Assembly: GCA_949751835.1 (NCBI GenBank)
Contig: CATKHK010000096.1
Span: 91,536 to 155,535, forward strand
DNA length: 64,000 nt
Source of the DNA: Blepharisma japonicum
Lineage: Eukaryota > Ciliophora > Heterotrichea > Heterotrichida > Blepharismidae
Reading direction: 5' to 3'
Every line of letters begins with the position of its first letter. Position 1 is the stretch's first letter. The notes beneath the pieces are model-generated. The model was given only the letters and a program-made list of their open reading frames with translations, made no database searches and was not told where the DNA came from. Made by a program: the position numbers and the translations under genes. Shown here piece by piece: positions 13,165 to 25,600 of the stretch.

Positions 13165-16100
13165 ATGAAAAGCCTTATAAGCTTATTTGTCCTCATTGTA
13201 ATTGCAAACTGCATAAAATTTGGAACTTATGATCCATATCTTGATCCTGGCAGAATATTCTGAGCAAAAGACACTTGATTTAACAACCCTATAGAACTCA
13301 GCCAAACTAATGCTGGCTCGTCAGTCACCTTGACAATTCATTTTAGACCTTTTACATCAGTGATGTCAGGGACTGTCCAAATCATTTTCCCGAGATCCTT
13401 TTCAACAGAAACAAATAAAATGGCTACTCTTCCTAATACTTATAATTTACAGGCTGGGAAAGACATTACTGCTAACTATAATACAATCCTTCCTAACTCT
13501 GAAGGAATTTATGGGCCAATTGGAATTATCACTAGGCACAGCGCTGGTGGGCAAATTGTAGACGCGAATTTCAATTTTGGGTTCATTGCTGTAACCAGCT
13601 CAGCTCTTAATGCTAATCTTTATGTCTCTAGAACGAGTAGCAGCACTGTAACAAAAATAAATACCGATAACGCCCTTAAATTCTCATTCCAATTGACTTT
13701 TAGCCTTTGGGCTCATGATATCATTGAGATTGTTCCAGATTCCTATTGGACTCCAAAATCTGTTATTGCCTGTAAATCAGTGGGAAGCCCAAACCTTCTT
13801 TTTAACTCAAATAATGCTAATTCTTTGCCTTGTGCACTCGGAGTCAAAAGCTCACAAGCTGGAGTTGCAGTTGGGGCTGATAACTCCAATAATTACTGAG
13901 ATAGTGTTTATATTTATGGGATTGCTAAAGAGGTTTATGTGTCATCTGGATCTAGTTCAAATTCTTATACCGTCGAGCTTGATGTTAACACTTTTGTGTC
14001 GCCTAAATTTGTTACAAGCTCAAGCAGCTGGACTATTAATATTTGAAGATGGGGAACCAATAACTTGCTTGCTAAATATACCACGACTACAGGACCTGGA
14101 TCAACAGCAGGGTCAGCTACTTTTATCAGCTGGAAAAATCAGAATAATCCGTCTATTAATGTGATGCAGAATCAAGCTATATTTACTAAAGTTACAGTTG
14201 GAACTGATAGTCCACTTCCTGCTGGGAGTTCTTTGACTGTTACTTTTAGTGGTGTTGATATATATAATACAGTTTGATGGTCAGATTTAGATGGCTCCAC
14301 TGAAAAAGCTGATAAACTATGTCATGTTACTCCAGCTATTGATGGAGCAAGCTGCAAAGCAACCTCTGAGACCACTGCAACTATAGCATTTGAAAAAGAG
14401 CAGGCTAAAGGATCAGTATCGTTCGTGGTATTAAGCAAATTTATTGGACCAGCTTCATATGTTTCTAAAATTACTACTTATTATAGCTCGCCTCAAAATG
14501 TTGTAGATGAAAGTGAAGCCAATCCTGGTGAATTCATGGTTATCCCAAGTTCGTCACCTAATTATAAGATTCCTGATGTGGCATTGCATGCTCTTCCTGC
14601 TTCAACTACGACATATCCTCAACTTGATTCTGGAAGGGGTTATACTCCATATCCCCTGTATAACTCCAATACTCTGAATCAAGGAGGAGTAAAAGGTCAA
14701 TATATCTTTTTACGTGCTACTCCAGGAAGCACAAATTCATGGGGTGGAGCTTCTGGTGTTGCAGCTAGTTTAACATTTTACTTCAACTGAGCATCTTCAT
14801 TAGGGTTTGATACTTTTAACTCTGTCTATATAAGCAGCGGGAGTACACTTAGTGACTATATTAATTCTGCTACAAGTTTAGGATCATCAACAGCAGAAGA
14901 TCGCACCTTAGCAGCAGCAAGACCTGCAACTTCTCCTAAATTAACTAGCAGCAATCAAATTTCTGTATCCTTCGACGCCTCTTCAAGTTCTCCATCTGTT
15001 GCGTATGGAAGCTACTATATTTTAAGATTTTCTGAGTCAAGCTTGCCATTCATATCATCCAACAAAGCAACCTTTTATGAAATCTGGGCAATAGCAACCT
15101 ATACAGTATCAACAGTCTCTACAATTGAAATCGGCAGCTCAGTTATATCAGTGCTTCCTCAGAAAACTTCTTCAAAGCTTTATACATTGTTAGTTTGCAA
15201 TGACCAGCTTGATGGAATTCCTATGGTGAACTACTTTGAGCCAATAAACACAGACTTTGACTTTACTGGCCAGTTATACGCAATTGATATTGAAATTGAT
15301 TCAGGATATGACTATATTAAAGGATTTATGGGTACTGGCATCATGGAATATGATAATGCAGGGATTTTGACCATTAACAACAAATTTTTATCTTCTGCTT
15401 CTACTGCTACTGCTAGCTTTATAACTTCTGGGGCAAAACTAACTATCACACTTAAAAATTTTGGAGCTATATCTGTGAATACGCCAACAAAGGTGACTAC
15501 TTATCTACCAAGTGCAATTGCTACGCTAGGGATAACGCATTTTTCAGTATGAACAAATTTTTATATCGTCAAGCCATCTGATCCTTCAGTCAAACAAATC
15601 CTTTATCAATCTTCGTATGTCTCTTGGGACATTCAAAAAACTCTTAAACCTTTTGACTCTTCTTCAACAGGAGCAAAAACCTCAGATTCCTCAGACTGGT
15701 ATATTGGAGATTCAAAAGGTGTTACAATATCCAACAAGCTTAAAAGCAGTACCTCAGCAACTGCAATACTGTCTAACTATATCATTGGGATCGGGCTATC
15801 ACCAGGCTTTACTTTTTATTCAGTTCCTTCCTATTCTGTAGTAGTCAATACAGCAGCTGCTGCAACTTCTCCTGCCTCTACGACATATTATTTAAGCTCT
15901 TCAGGTGATTATGGTGCAGGTGGGTTTATTATGGCTTATGGATCATCATGGGGCACTGCAACGCCCACATCTGATGGAATTAATTATAATCTAGCAGTTG
16001 CCAATCTTCAAAGTCCGAACCACTCTACCTCAAGTACTTGGAATGTATGGATCGCAGCTGCTACACCAGGATTAGATTGTAAATATTCCAATTCTTATTC

Positions 16101-19100
16101 TAAGTCTATCACTATTCAAGAAAAATCTTTGAACAGCCCTAAATGCTATGCTGATACAAATACAATTATGGGGGCTAGTGCAGACTCAGTTAATCTGTCA
16201 ATAACTTTTGAGTTCTCTATTAATATTAAGGTACCTGCAGGAGGTTCCCTTGAATTTTTATTAGACAGCAGCTGATCATGATCGTCATCAGACTACTCCT
16301 CGCCCTCAATATCAGCATCTTATTCAATTTTTGGAAATACTTTGACAGCTAGCCTATATTCTGGACTTTCAATTGGAACATATACTATTGTGGTAAAAGG
16401 AGTTCAACCTCCGTGGAATAGGGGATCTTATTCCATTTGAACAAGTTGCTTTTATTCATTATCAACTAAAACTAAGTCAGGCGATAATATTGAGTCAGGT
16501 AGTTCATGATCCCCAATAGAAATTACCTCTTCTGCTTCTGTAATACCTGGAAATTCTTATTTAACAATCAATTCATATCCAAGCTCTCCATATGCAGTAG
16601 TTGATATCTTGCTAGATTTTTATTTCGATAAAAAAGTCCCTGCTGGTAGCTATATTGAAATTTCAACTCCTAATGATCTACCCTGGTCTTATTCTGAATT
16701 ATCAAGTTCCATTAAAGACTACTGCTGAGCTAACATTATATATAGCAGCTGCGCTATTACTGATAGTTCTACAATTATTATGTACTTAGCTGAATCTATA
16801 ATTTCAGGAACCAAAATCAATATTTATCTGGAAAATGCAATAAAATTTGAAGACCCAAGTAAAACAGGTGATTTTTTAATTTCTGCTTATTGGGGGCCTG
16901 ATTCAATTCAAATTATAGATGGATCATCAGGTATAGGCAAAAATTCAGTCAAGTTTTTAGAATATGATACGTACCCGATAGATTTTTATGGCTCTTATGA
17001 TATTACAACTGCTGGAGAATTCTCATCTTATACTCTTTTTTTTGGCATGTGGCATTGAGTTGGAGTTGTTTATGAAGATTATTTTTACATTCAATTTCCA
17101 AGAGATTTTGACCCTTATATCGGAGATGCTAAGCAATCCAATCCTAATGATCCAAATAGCTGATTTCTTGAATGCAGCTCAAAAACGCTTGGCAATCCCA
17201 TAATTTGCACTGTAGATCATTGGTTTGTCATTGTGAAAAGCTTAAAGAGCACATACACATATAATATATATATAGATTTAACTATTAGAGGCGTAAGAAA
17301 TCCAGGCCCTTTTGAAGTTGGCTATTTTAAAGTATGGCACTATGGCCCTGCTGGCAATCTTAGAGGTTTGACTTATGGACCTCTTAAATCAAAAATCCCT
17401 ACTTCGCCTGCAAACAACATGAATCTTAAGCCTATTTCTATTGCAGACAGTACCTTAGCAGCTTCAACCGATTATAATTTTGATTTCTACCTAGCAATGA
17501 ATACAGCTTCCAGTTTTAGTACTGCCAATTCCTTCAACATTACGTTCCCTCAGCAGTTTGTTGGCATATTATACACAGCTTGCAAATTAATGGCATTTGA
17601 CGAAACATCAGCCACAGCGCTGACTGAAGCAACTTGGGCAAGCAATTGCACTTGTAAAGTATTAGGAAATATGATAAGCCTAAGTCCAACAAGTACAACT
17701 CCTATAGTCAAAACAACAGATAGGATTCGTATTTCACTAACTAATGTCACCAACCCCTCTTCTGGCTTGACAAGAAATACAGGCTGGGATATCACTGGCT
17801 TATCCTTCGGCCCTTCATACATGTACTGGTCTAACAAGTTTGAAATAATTGTAGTTGACTGAACCACTAATATCATTACTGGAAGGACTTATGGAAATCT
17901 CAACTCAGGGTATGTAGGATACGGCCAGTACATTAAGACTCCTAACTCTACGGATGATACGAATAATACGAATAATACGAATCCTACTGATCCTACTACT
18001 GACTCTGATCCTTGATGATGAGTCCGCATTTGAGGAAATTATAATTCCAAAGTCATCAAGCTTTTTCCTGGTCAACAAAGTTGAAATTATTATATCGTGC
18101 TCACCTCTGGATCATCTAATTTTGGCTTGAGATCGCAAAAATTAATCCTCACGCCAAAAGTGACCTCTATTAACCAAAATATAGTAGATGGAATAAAACT
18201 CACTTCAGTTTATCACCAATGAACTGCGTTTCAGTTAGATGAAGAAATAGCGTTCAGGATTTCAGTAGCGACTGGAACTCCCAGTGGCACGTGCTATATA
18301 GAATGAATTTTAACTGAGTATTGCCATGATGGAGTCTATTCAAACATCTATAATGCTTCTCAGGTCGTTACTGTTGAAATTGGTACTCAAACTGAAAAAA
18401 TTTGAATTACTGTTGACCCTATTCCCACCATTTATGTGGGCTACACTAGTATTCCAATTGGTGTAAGGCTTGGATATGCTCCAGCATCTGATTTGACTGT
18501 TACTCCAATACTTGGTGCCACAGTTTCAGGGATTTTTATGAATCCAACCAGCCTTACATTTGGAAGAGACACCCAAATTCTTTTCTTTGAGCTAAAAGTT
18601 CTTAACAGCTATGACCTAACCCAGAAGCCTGTACTTAGTTTCTATCTGGCTGGAACTGATGTAAACTCTTTCATTATACCTTTTTCTCAATCCCTAACTG
18701 TCGGATCTATTCCGTCTATATCATCGACAAATTTAGTTCTTGTACCTAGCGGAATTTCAGGTACTTCAATTACAATGAATGTAAAATATAGCCAAAACGC
18801 TATCATCTATTGAGGACTTACATGCGAAGGCGCTCCTATGCTTAACTTTACTAATCTCCAAAAACAAACCCAAAATCTTGTATCTCCAAACTCTGACACG
18901 CTAAGTCTTTTAGATCAGCTTGCAGCTGATCGTCAAGATACTGAGACCCATATTGACTATGCTAAAGATACTGATATTGCTTCTTTCTTCAGAAGAATTC
19001 ACAGGAACCACTGCCAAAACCTATGGGCTGATGCATCCATCAATAGAGCTAATTATGGCTCAATATCAATTACTTTAAATTGGCTTATGGATAGCACTTC

Positions 19101-19944
19101 ATATCAGTTTTACGCATACGCTGACAATAAAATTGGCACCCCATCATTTGCATCTATTGCATTTAAAACATCAGCTACCAATTTCGCTTATTCTACATCA
19201 GTTACTTTTCCAGGAGCACTTCCAACAAGCACAGATGATATCGTTAGAAAATGCTTGGCGAAGAATATGGGAGTTAACCCTGATTGATTGATTTCTACAG
19301 GCCGAACAGAGCCATCATCATCATCTTCAGGATCTTTAAGACTACTAGAGAACTCAGAAACGATTTCATATTCAAGGTTCAATTACATAGTCGTTTATGA
19401 TAGAAGCAATCTAAAATATTCACCACTCTTTATTCTCAATAATCTTGACCAAAATGGAGCAACTAGTGATCTGACTGCATTGATTGGTGTTCCCCCAGCA
19501 GCATATGGAGTTCCTACTCCTCTATCACCTGGCACAATACCGAGTTGGACATATGCCCCATCTTTAAGTTCAAAATCTTCATCAAATGCCATATTTAGTG
19601 CAGCCTCATCACAATCAGGCCTTGCATGCGTATCTTGTCGCGATTACGCTTCAGACAATATTACTTATGCTTGGCAAGTTGTTGATAGGCTAGATTGTGA
19701 GTCTAATATTGCATATGGAGTATGCGTCAATACTACAGCAGCAACAACTTTTCAACTAATAGTTAATGGCCTTACCCAAGATACAACGTACTTTTGTTAC
19801 TTCACAGTTTGCAATAGCCACCCAATTAATCCCAATTGTACTGACTACACTGCAACTGCTCCTATGGCAAGCATAGATATTAAGACTGATGATGAAGCAG
19901 TTTTGATTGGTCTTTTATCTGCTTTCTTCTTAATCTTTAGCTAA
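13165..19944 (+). CDS. Giant surface protein gene A (2259 aa, signal peptide, putative GPI tail)
   Basis: Family not recognised. A single frame from ATG 13165 to TAA 19942-19944 with about 25 TGA codons read as Trp. Residues 1-16 form a hydrophobic signal peptide, followed by LDPGRIFW. The ectodomain is Ser/Thr/Asn-rich with short beta-strand-like blocks: WWSDLD near residue 371, GFMGTGI near 720, FPRDFDPYIGD near 1310, FNITFPQQF near 1458, LFPGQQS near 1633, a DTNNTNNTNPTDP microrepeat near 1600, and AWQVVD near 2169. Paired cysteines recur in the modules. The last 14 residues (VLIGLLSAFFLIFS) follow a short acidic spacer and fit a GPI-anchor signal or terminal membrane helix. Probably a cell-surface coat protein. 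Near-identical to gene B; related to C and E-G. No intron. Confidence 0.9.
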
Positions 19945-20301
19945 AAAATTAATTCAAACTTTTCCCAGTATGATTATTAATATATAGTAAAAATAAAAAT
20001 AAAGATTTTGCAATTGATATTGTGAATAACTAATAATTATACTCTTTTAACCTAAAGGATTGCTTGCTTTAAAATTCAACGTTTTGTTTTGGAGATAATA
20101 AAGTTTTTACTATTTTAATAGTTCAAGTTTTATGTGCAAATATATTTCATATAAATAAATTAAATATTTCCTATGTGGACATATGACCCTTATTGGTGTC
20201 AGAAAAACAGCAAATCTTCATAGAAAAGTTCCAAAAAATGGTAATCATTCTAGAGAAGTCAATTTATAAAAGCTATAATAAGATATACAATGATTAGTTA
20301 G

Positions 20302-20522
20302 TTTTTAAAGATCGACTGAAACTGGGAAAAGCTCAAGGCAGGAACAATTCTTGAGAGAATATATGAGTTAAATGAAGAAAAGATCTATCGTGAGCAAGCA
20401 TAAATGTGAAATGTGTAAGAGTGGTAAATCACTAATACATCAGAAATTTATTTCCTGGATAAAAAATCGAAGGAATAATAATTTTGAATATATAGGTCAG
20501 TTATTTATTAAGTCTTCTTAGA
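20302..20522 (+). pseudogene. Decayed copy of a small KCEMC-motif gene, downstream of gene A
   Basis: Counterpart of 29638-29898. A deletion has removed the start codon and several small indels break the first half. The second half still reads KCEMCKSGKSL then HQKFISWIKNRRNNNFEYI. Function unknown; the CxxC pair hints at a metal site at most. Confidence 0.4.
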
Positions 20523-20926
20523 AAACTATAATTTTAGCATCAATTCGTAAAAATTACTCGGTATTGTCATTATTGCTAATAGGATGTGTTTCTAAAAATG
20601 CAGCATCTGCTGTATATAAACTTTGATTTTATTTTTGGAATTTTTGAGTTAAAATTATTGCACTATCAGCACTAAACTCCAAGATGATTTGAATAGTAGA
20701 ATCTATAATTAGGGTACTCCTGAATAAAGTGAAGCATACTTTTTAGTACTAATTTTGCGTCATTAAAATAATAAAACAATTTAAAAATAAAATAAGTACA
20801 ACTAAAAAGAGTACAAGCAATATTGAAAAAGGGTTCTAAAACCGTCATATATCAACCTTAGAATAGAACATAGTTAAAAAAATGCTCATAAAAATAAATA
20901 ATAATTAGCAAAAAACTTAGCATTTA

Positions 20927-21440
20927 TTGACGAAAAAACTTACGACGTCTGATGATGAATCTTGCAACGAAAAATGCACATGTGACGCTCAGCTCGGAAA
21001 CAATAAATGCGACTCAGAATGTGACACTTGCGGATGTAATTATGACCATGGTAACTGTTATCATTTTTCTTTTAAAGATGCAATGATCATTGGGTTTGCA
21101 ATAGGTGGAGCAATACTTTTAGTAGTTTGCTGCATTCTTATATTCAAATTTTACAAATTATTTTCCAAAAGAAATTCTAGAATAATATCAAAGCAATATT
21201 TGCCTTGGAATTGAGCTTAAAGGAAAATTCCATTTGCACAATCTGCTTCGATTCCTTTGATGATAATCAGCCTATTCGAAAAACAGTTTGTGGTCATATA
21301 TTTCATGTAACATCTTTTGATTCATGAATCAATCATTCAAAAGAGTTAAGATGTTCAAATTGTAATAAAAAATTTAAATTTTATGCTGTAGGGCATAAGA
21401 TCCCAAGAGTACGTGAAATTCAGAATATCTCAGCCATTTA
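20927..21440 (+). pseudogene. Fragment of an LNR / transmembrane / RING-H2-type protein, frameshifted
   Basis: The first part (20927-21220) encodes a Lin-12/Notch-repeat-like cysteine cluster, CDAQLGNNKCDSEC then GCNYDHGNC, followed by a membrane helix (MIIGFAIGGAILLVVCCILI). It ends at TAA 21218-21220. A second frame overlapping it (about 21181-21440) encodes a RING-type finger: CTICFDSF, CGHIFH, SWI and CSNC, then stops at TAA after QNISAI. The two frames differ by one step and no short GT-AG intron fits, so a frameshift has split one gene. The fourth expected ligand Cys after CGHIFH is Ser (HVTSFDSW). The 5' end lacks an ATG and runs into a TAG. Intact relatives would be membrane-anchored ubiquitin ligases; here it is probably dead. 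Confidence 0.65.
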
Positions 21441-21589
21441 AATCTTCCAAAGTGAAGACTGTTTATAAATACTTTAATATTGAAGAAATATTTGCAAGCG
21501 GAACTGAAAGCAGCAAAAATTGGAGGCGAATAGCAGATTCAACAATAAATTAGGATAGGGTTAATTAAATTTTCTTCTTCTTTATATTC

Positions 21590-21955
21590 ACACCAGACAC
21601 CCAAACTCTTTACTTTGAACTCACTGTAGCTTCAACATATTCCACATTCCAGACACCTAAACTGACTTTTACTGTAAGTGGAACCGATAATAATATTTTT
21701 ATTGCCCCTGCTTCTCAAACTCTTTCAATTTCTTCTGATATTCCTACATCATCAGCCACTTTGACTTTATCCCCTAGCACTCTTACTGGTACTTCAGTAA
21801 TGATTACAGCCAAATTCAGCCAAGACGCGGCTATATATTGGAGACTTACCTGCTATGAGACTCCAGCACTTACTTATTCTAAGCTTAAGTCACAAACCCA
21901 AAGTCCCATATCTCTTAACTCTAATTTGGCAAGCCCTGATCAAAAGCTCGCTTGC
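21590..21955 (+). pseudogene. Orphan fragment of a gene C-like surface protein
   Basis: About 122 codons in one open frame match gene C near 38215-38570 (DTQTLYFELTV, SSDIPTSSA, LTLSPSTLTGTSV, ALTYSKLKSQTQS). Resemblance to C is greater than to A or B. Homology stops at CAAAAGCTCGCT, just before the left edge of duplication copy 2. There is no start, signal peptide or C-terminus. Confidence 0.75.
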
Positions 21956-22647
21956 TTACTTAGATATATATGTTATAAATTCTTTTATAATTGTTTAGTA
22001 ATTTAAAATGTGATTTCTTTATGGTGGTTTATTAAATTTTTTATCAAAATTATAATTTCATAAATTTTTGAGCATAATTCTAGGTTTATAAAAATATTAA
22101 TTTTATAAAGACAATAAATAAATCTAACAAATGGAAAGTTGAGAATTTAATTAATATGTAGTTAAAAGTCTTTTAGGTTAATGTGTATTTAAATTTATGA
22201 AACAAAATACCAAAAAATTCGCTCAAATTTTGATATCATATAAAAGAATGCTATCCTTCGCGAATAAATTTAATATTCATAATAATCATCATTCAGCTGT
22301 GACTTACTTTGATTATTAATTATTATCAAAAAAATATTTATCTCAAGCATATATACATTATATACTTCTTCTGTACACATTATAGTAGACTTTCTAGACA
22401 AGTGCTTTTTAACAAATTTTACTTTTGAGGCTTAATTTCTTATATTTTCTTTATATCGATTAAAATAAAAATTATTCCAAAGCACGATTATAATTATTAG
22501 CAAATTTATAGCTAATCTTGGCCTATTTTTGATAAATATTTAAATATAATAGCTTTTCAGTATATATTCTTCTTTTAAACTCATAAAGGAGAATTTTTTA
22601 ATAGTTTTGCATATTCCTTCTATAATTTTTTCTAAATAGGGTTTACA

Positions 22648-25600
22648 ATGAAAAGCCTTATAAGCTTATTTGCCCTTATTGTAATTGCAAATTGCATAAA
22701 ATTTGGAACTTATGATCCATATCTTGATCCTGGCAGGATATTCTGAGCAAAAGACACTTGATTTAACAACCCTATAGAACTCAGCCAAACTAATGCTGGC
22801 TCGTCAGTCACCTTGAAAATTCATTTCAGACCATTTACATCAGTGACTTCAGGGACTGTCCAAATCATTTTCCCGAGATCCTTTTCAACAGAACCAAATA
22901 AAATGGCTACTCTTCCTAATACTTATAATTTGCAGGCTGGGAAAGACATTACTGCTGACTATTATACAATCCTTCCTAACTCTGAAGGAATTTATGGGCC
23001 AATTGGAATTATCACTAGGCACAGCGCTGGTGGGCAAATTGTAGACGCGAATTTCAATTTTGGTTTCATTGCTGTAACCAGCTTAGCGCTTAATGCTAAT
23101 CTTAATGTCACTAGAACGAGTGTAAGCACTGTAACAAAAATAAATACCGATAACGCCCTTAAATTCTCATTCCAATTGACTTTTAGCCTTTGGGCTCATG
23201 ATATCATTGAGATTATTCCAGATTCCAATTGGACTCCAAAATCTGGTATTGCCTGTAAATCAGTGGGAAACCCAAACCTTCTTTTTAACTCAAATAATGC
23301 TAACTCTTTGCCTTGTGCACTTGGAGTCAAGAGCTCACAAGCTGGAGTTGCAGTTGGGGCTGATTACTACAATAATTACCGAGATAGTGTTTATATTTAT
23401 GGGATTGCTAAAGAGGTTTATGTATCATCTGGATCTAGTTCAAATTATTATACCGTTGAGCTTGATGTTAACACTTTTGTGTCGCCTAAATTTGCTACAA
23501 ACTCAAGCAGCTGGACTATCAATATTTGAAGATGGGGAACCAATAACTTGCTTGCTAAATATACCACGACTACAGGGCCTGGATCAACACCAGGGTTAGC
23601 TACTTTTATCAGCTGGAAAAATCAGAATAATCCGTCTCTTAATGTGACGGTGGATCAAACTATATTTACTAAAGTTACAGTTGGCACTGATAGTCCACTT
23701 CCTGCTTGGAGTTCTTTGACTGTTACTTTTAGTGGTGTTGATATAGGAAGTACAGTTTGATGGTCAGATTTAGATGGCTCCACTGAAAAAGCTGATAGAC
23801 TATGTCATGTTACTCCAGCAATTTATGGGGCAAGCTGCGAAGTATACTCTTCGACGATGGTAACTATAAGATTTGAAAAAGAGCAGGCTAAAGGATCAGT
23901 ATCGTTCGTGGTATTAAGCAAATTTTTTTCAGGATATGCAGCAGTTACCAGTATTACTACTTATTATGGCTGAACTAGCAATGCTGTAGATAAAAGTGTA
24001 AGTGTGCCTGGTATATTCTCGCCCATCTTACGTTCGCCATCTAATTATAACATTCCTGATGTGGCCTTGCATGCTCTTCCTGCTTTAACTACGACATATC
24101 CTCAACTTTATATTTGAAGAGGTTATACTCCATATCCCCTGCATGACTCCAATACTCTGAATCAAGGAGGAGTAAAAGGTCAAGATATCTTTATACGTGT
24201 TACTCCAGGCAGCACAAATTCATGGGGTGGAGCTTCTGGTGTTGCAGCTAGTTTAACATTTTACTTCAACTGAGCATCTTCATTAGAGGTTGATACTCTT
24301 AACTCCGTCTATATAAGCGGCTGGCCTGCACTTAGTGAATATATTAATTCTGCTGAAAGTTTAGGTTCATGAACAGCAGGGGATCGCGCCTTAGCAGCAA
24401 CAAGAGCTGCAACTTCTCTTACATTAGCTAGCCCCAATCAAATTTCTGTATCCTTCGCCGCCATTTCAAATACTCCATCTGTTGCATATGGAAGCTACTA
24501 TATTTTAAGATTTTCTGAGTCAAGCTTACCATTCATATCCTCCAACAAAGCAACCTTTTATGAAATCTGGGCAATAGCAACCTATAAAGTATCAACAGTA
24601 TCTACAATTGAAACAGGCAGCTCAGTTATATCAGTGCTTCCTCAGAAAACTTCTTCAAAGCTCTATACATTGTTAGTTTGCAATGACCAGCTTGATGGAA
24701 TTCCTATCGTGAACTACTTTGAGCCAATAAACACAGACTTTGACTTTACTGGCCAGTCATATGCAATTGATATTGAAATTGATTCAGGATATGACTATAC
24801 GAAAGGATTTATGGGTACTGGTATCACGAAATATGATAATGCAGGGATTTTGACCATTAATAACGAATTTTTATCTTCTGCTTCTAATGCTACTGCTAGC
24901 TTTACAACTTCTGGAACAAACCTAACTATTACACTTAAAAATCTTGGAACTATATCTGTGAATACACCAACAAATGTTACTACTTATCTACCAAGTGCGG
25001 TTGCTACGCTAGGGATAACGCATTTTTCAGTATGAACATATTTTTATGTCGTCAAGCCATCTGATCCTTCAGTCAAACAAATCCTTTATCAATCTTCGTA
25101 TATCTCTTGGGACATTCAAACAGCTCTTAAACCTTTTGACTCTTCTTCAGAAGGAGCAAAAGCCGGATATTCCTCAGTCTGGTATATTGGAGATTCAAAA
25201 GGTGTTACAATATCCAACAAGCTTAATAGCGGTACTTCAGCAACTGCAATACTATCTAACTATATCATTGGGATCGGGTTATCACCAGGCTTTACTTTTT
25301 ATTCAGTTCCTTCCTATTCTGTAGTAGTCAATACAGCAGCTGCTGCAACTTCTCCTACCTCTACGACATATTATTTAAGCTCTTCAGGTGATTATGGTGC
25401 AGGTGGGTTTATTATGGCTTATGGATCATCATGGGGCACCGCAACGCCCACATATGATGGAATTAATTATAATCTAGCAGTTACCAGTCTTCACAGTCCA
25501 AACCACTCTACCTCAAGTACTTGGAATGTATGGATCGCAGCAGCTTCACCAGGATTAGATTGTGAATATTCCAATTCTTATTCTAATTCTATCAAGATTC

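Larger units (their letters stand above)
12491..20901 (+). repeat. Tandem segmental duplication, copy 1 (holds gene A)
   Basis: Homology with 21969-30161 starts at TATGTTATAAATTC, only about 23 bp upstream of the Kelch start codon, and ends after ATGCTCATAAAAATAAAT. It covers the 5' flank, the full gene and about 950 bp of 3' flank. Relative to copy 2 it carries extra segments at about 20168-20262 and 20717-20838 and lacks about 44 bp near 20300. Boundaries were set by eye. Confidence 0.85.

Noticed and set aside
13715-14164. Overlapping leucine/glutamine-rich frames on the plus strand, repeated in gene B and E (also near 23198, 36323 region, 48181, 51170)
   Set aside because: They are out-of-frame shadows of the surface genes and recur only because the genes are related.
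17550-17876. Minus-strand frames inside genes A, B, C and E
   Set aside because: Antisense shadows with no protein family signal.
13165-19944. Calling genes A and B pseudogenes because of many in-frame TGA codons
   Set aside because: TGA sits on conserved Trp that is TGG in paralogues, and no TAA or TAG interrupts the frames.
21180-21225. A 15-16 nt intron joining the LNR-TM and RING halves
   Set aside because: No GT donor lies in the overlap of the two frames, so a frameshift is the simpler reading.
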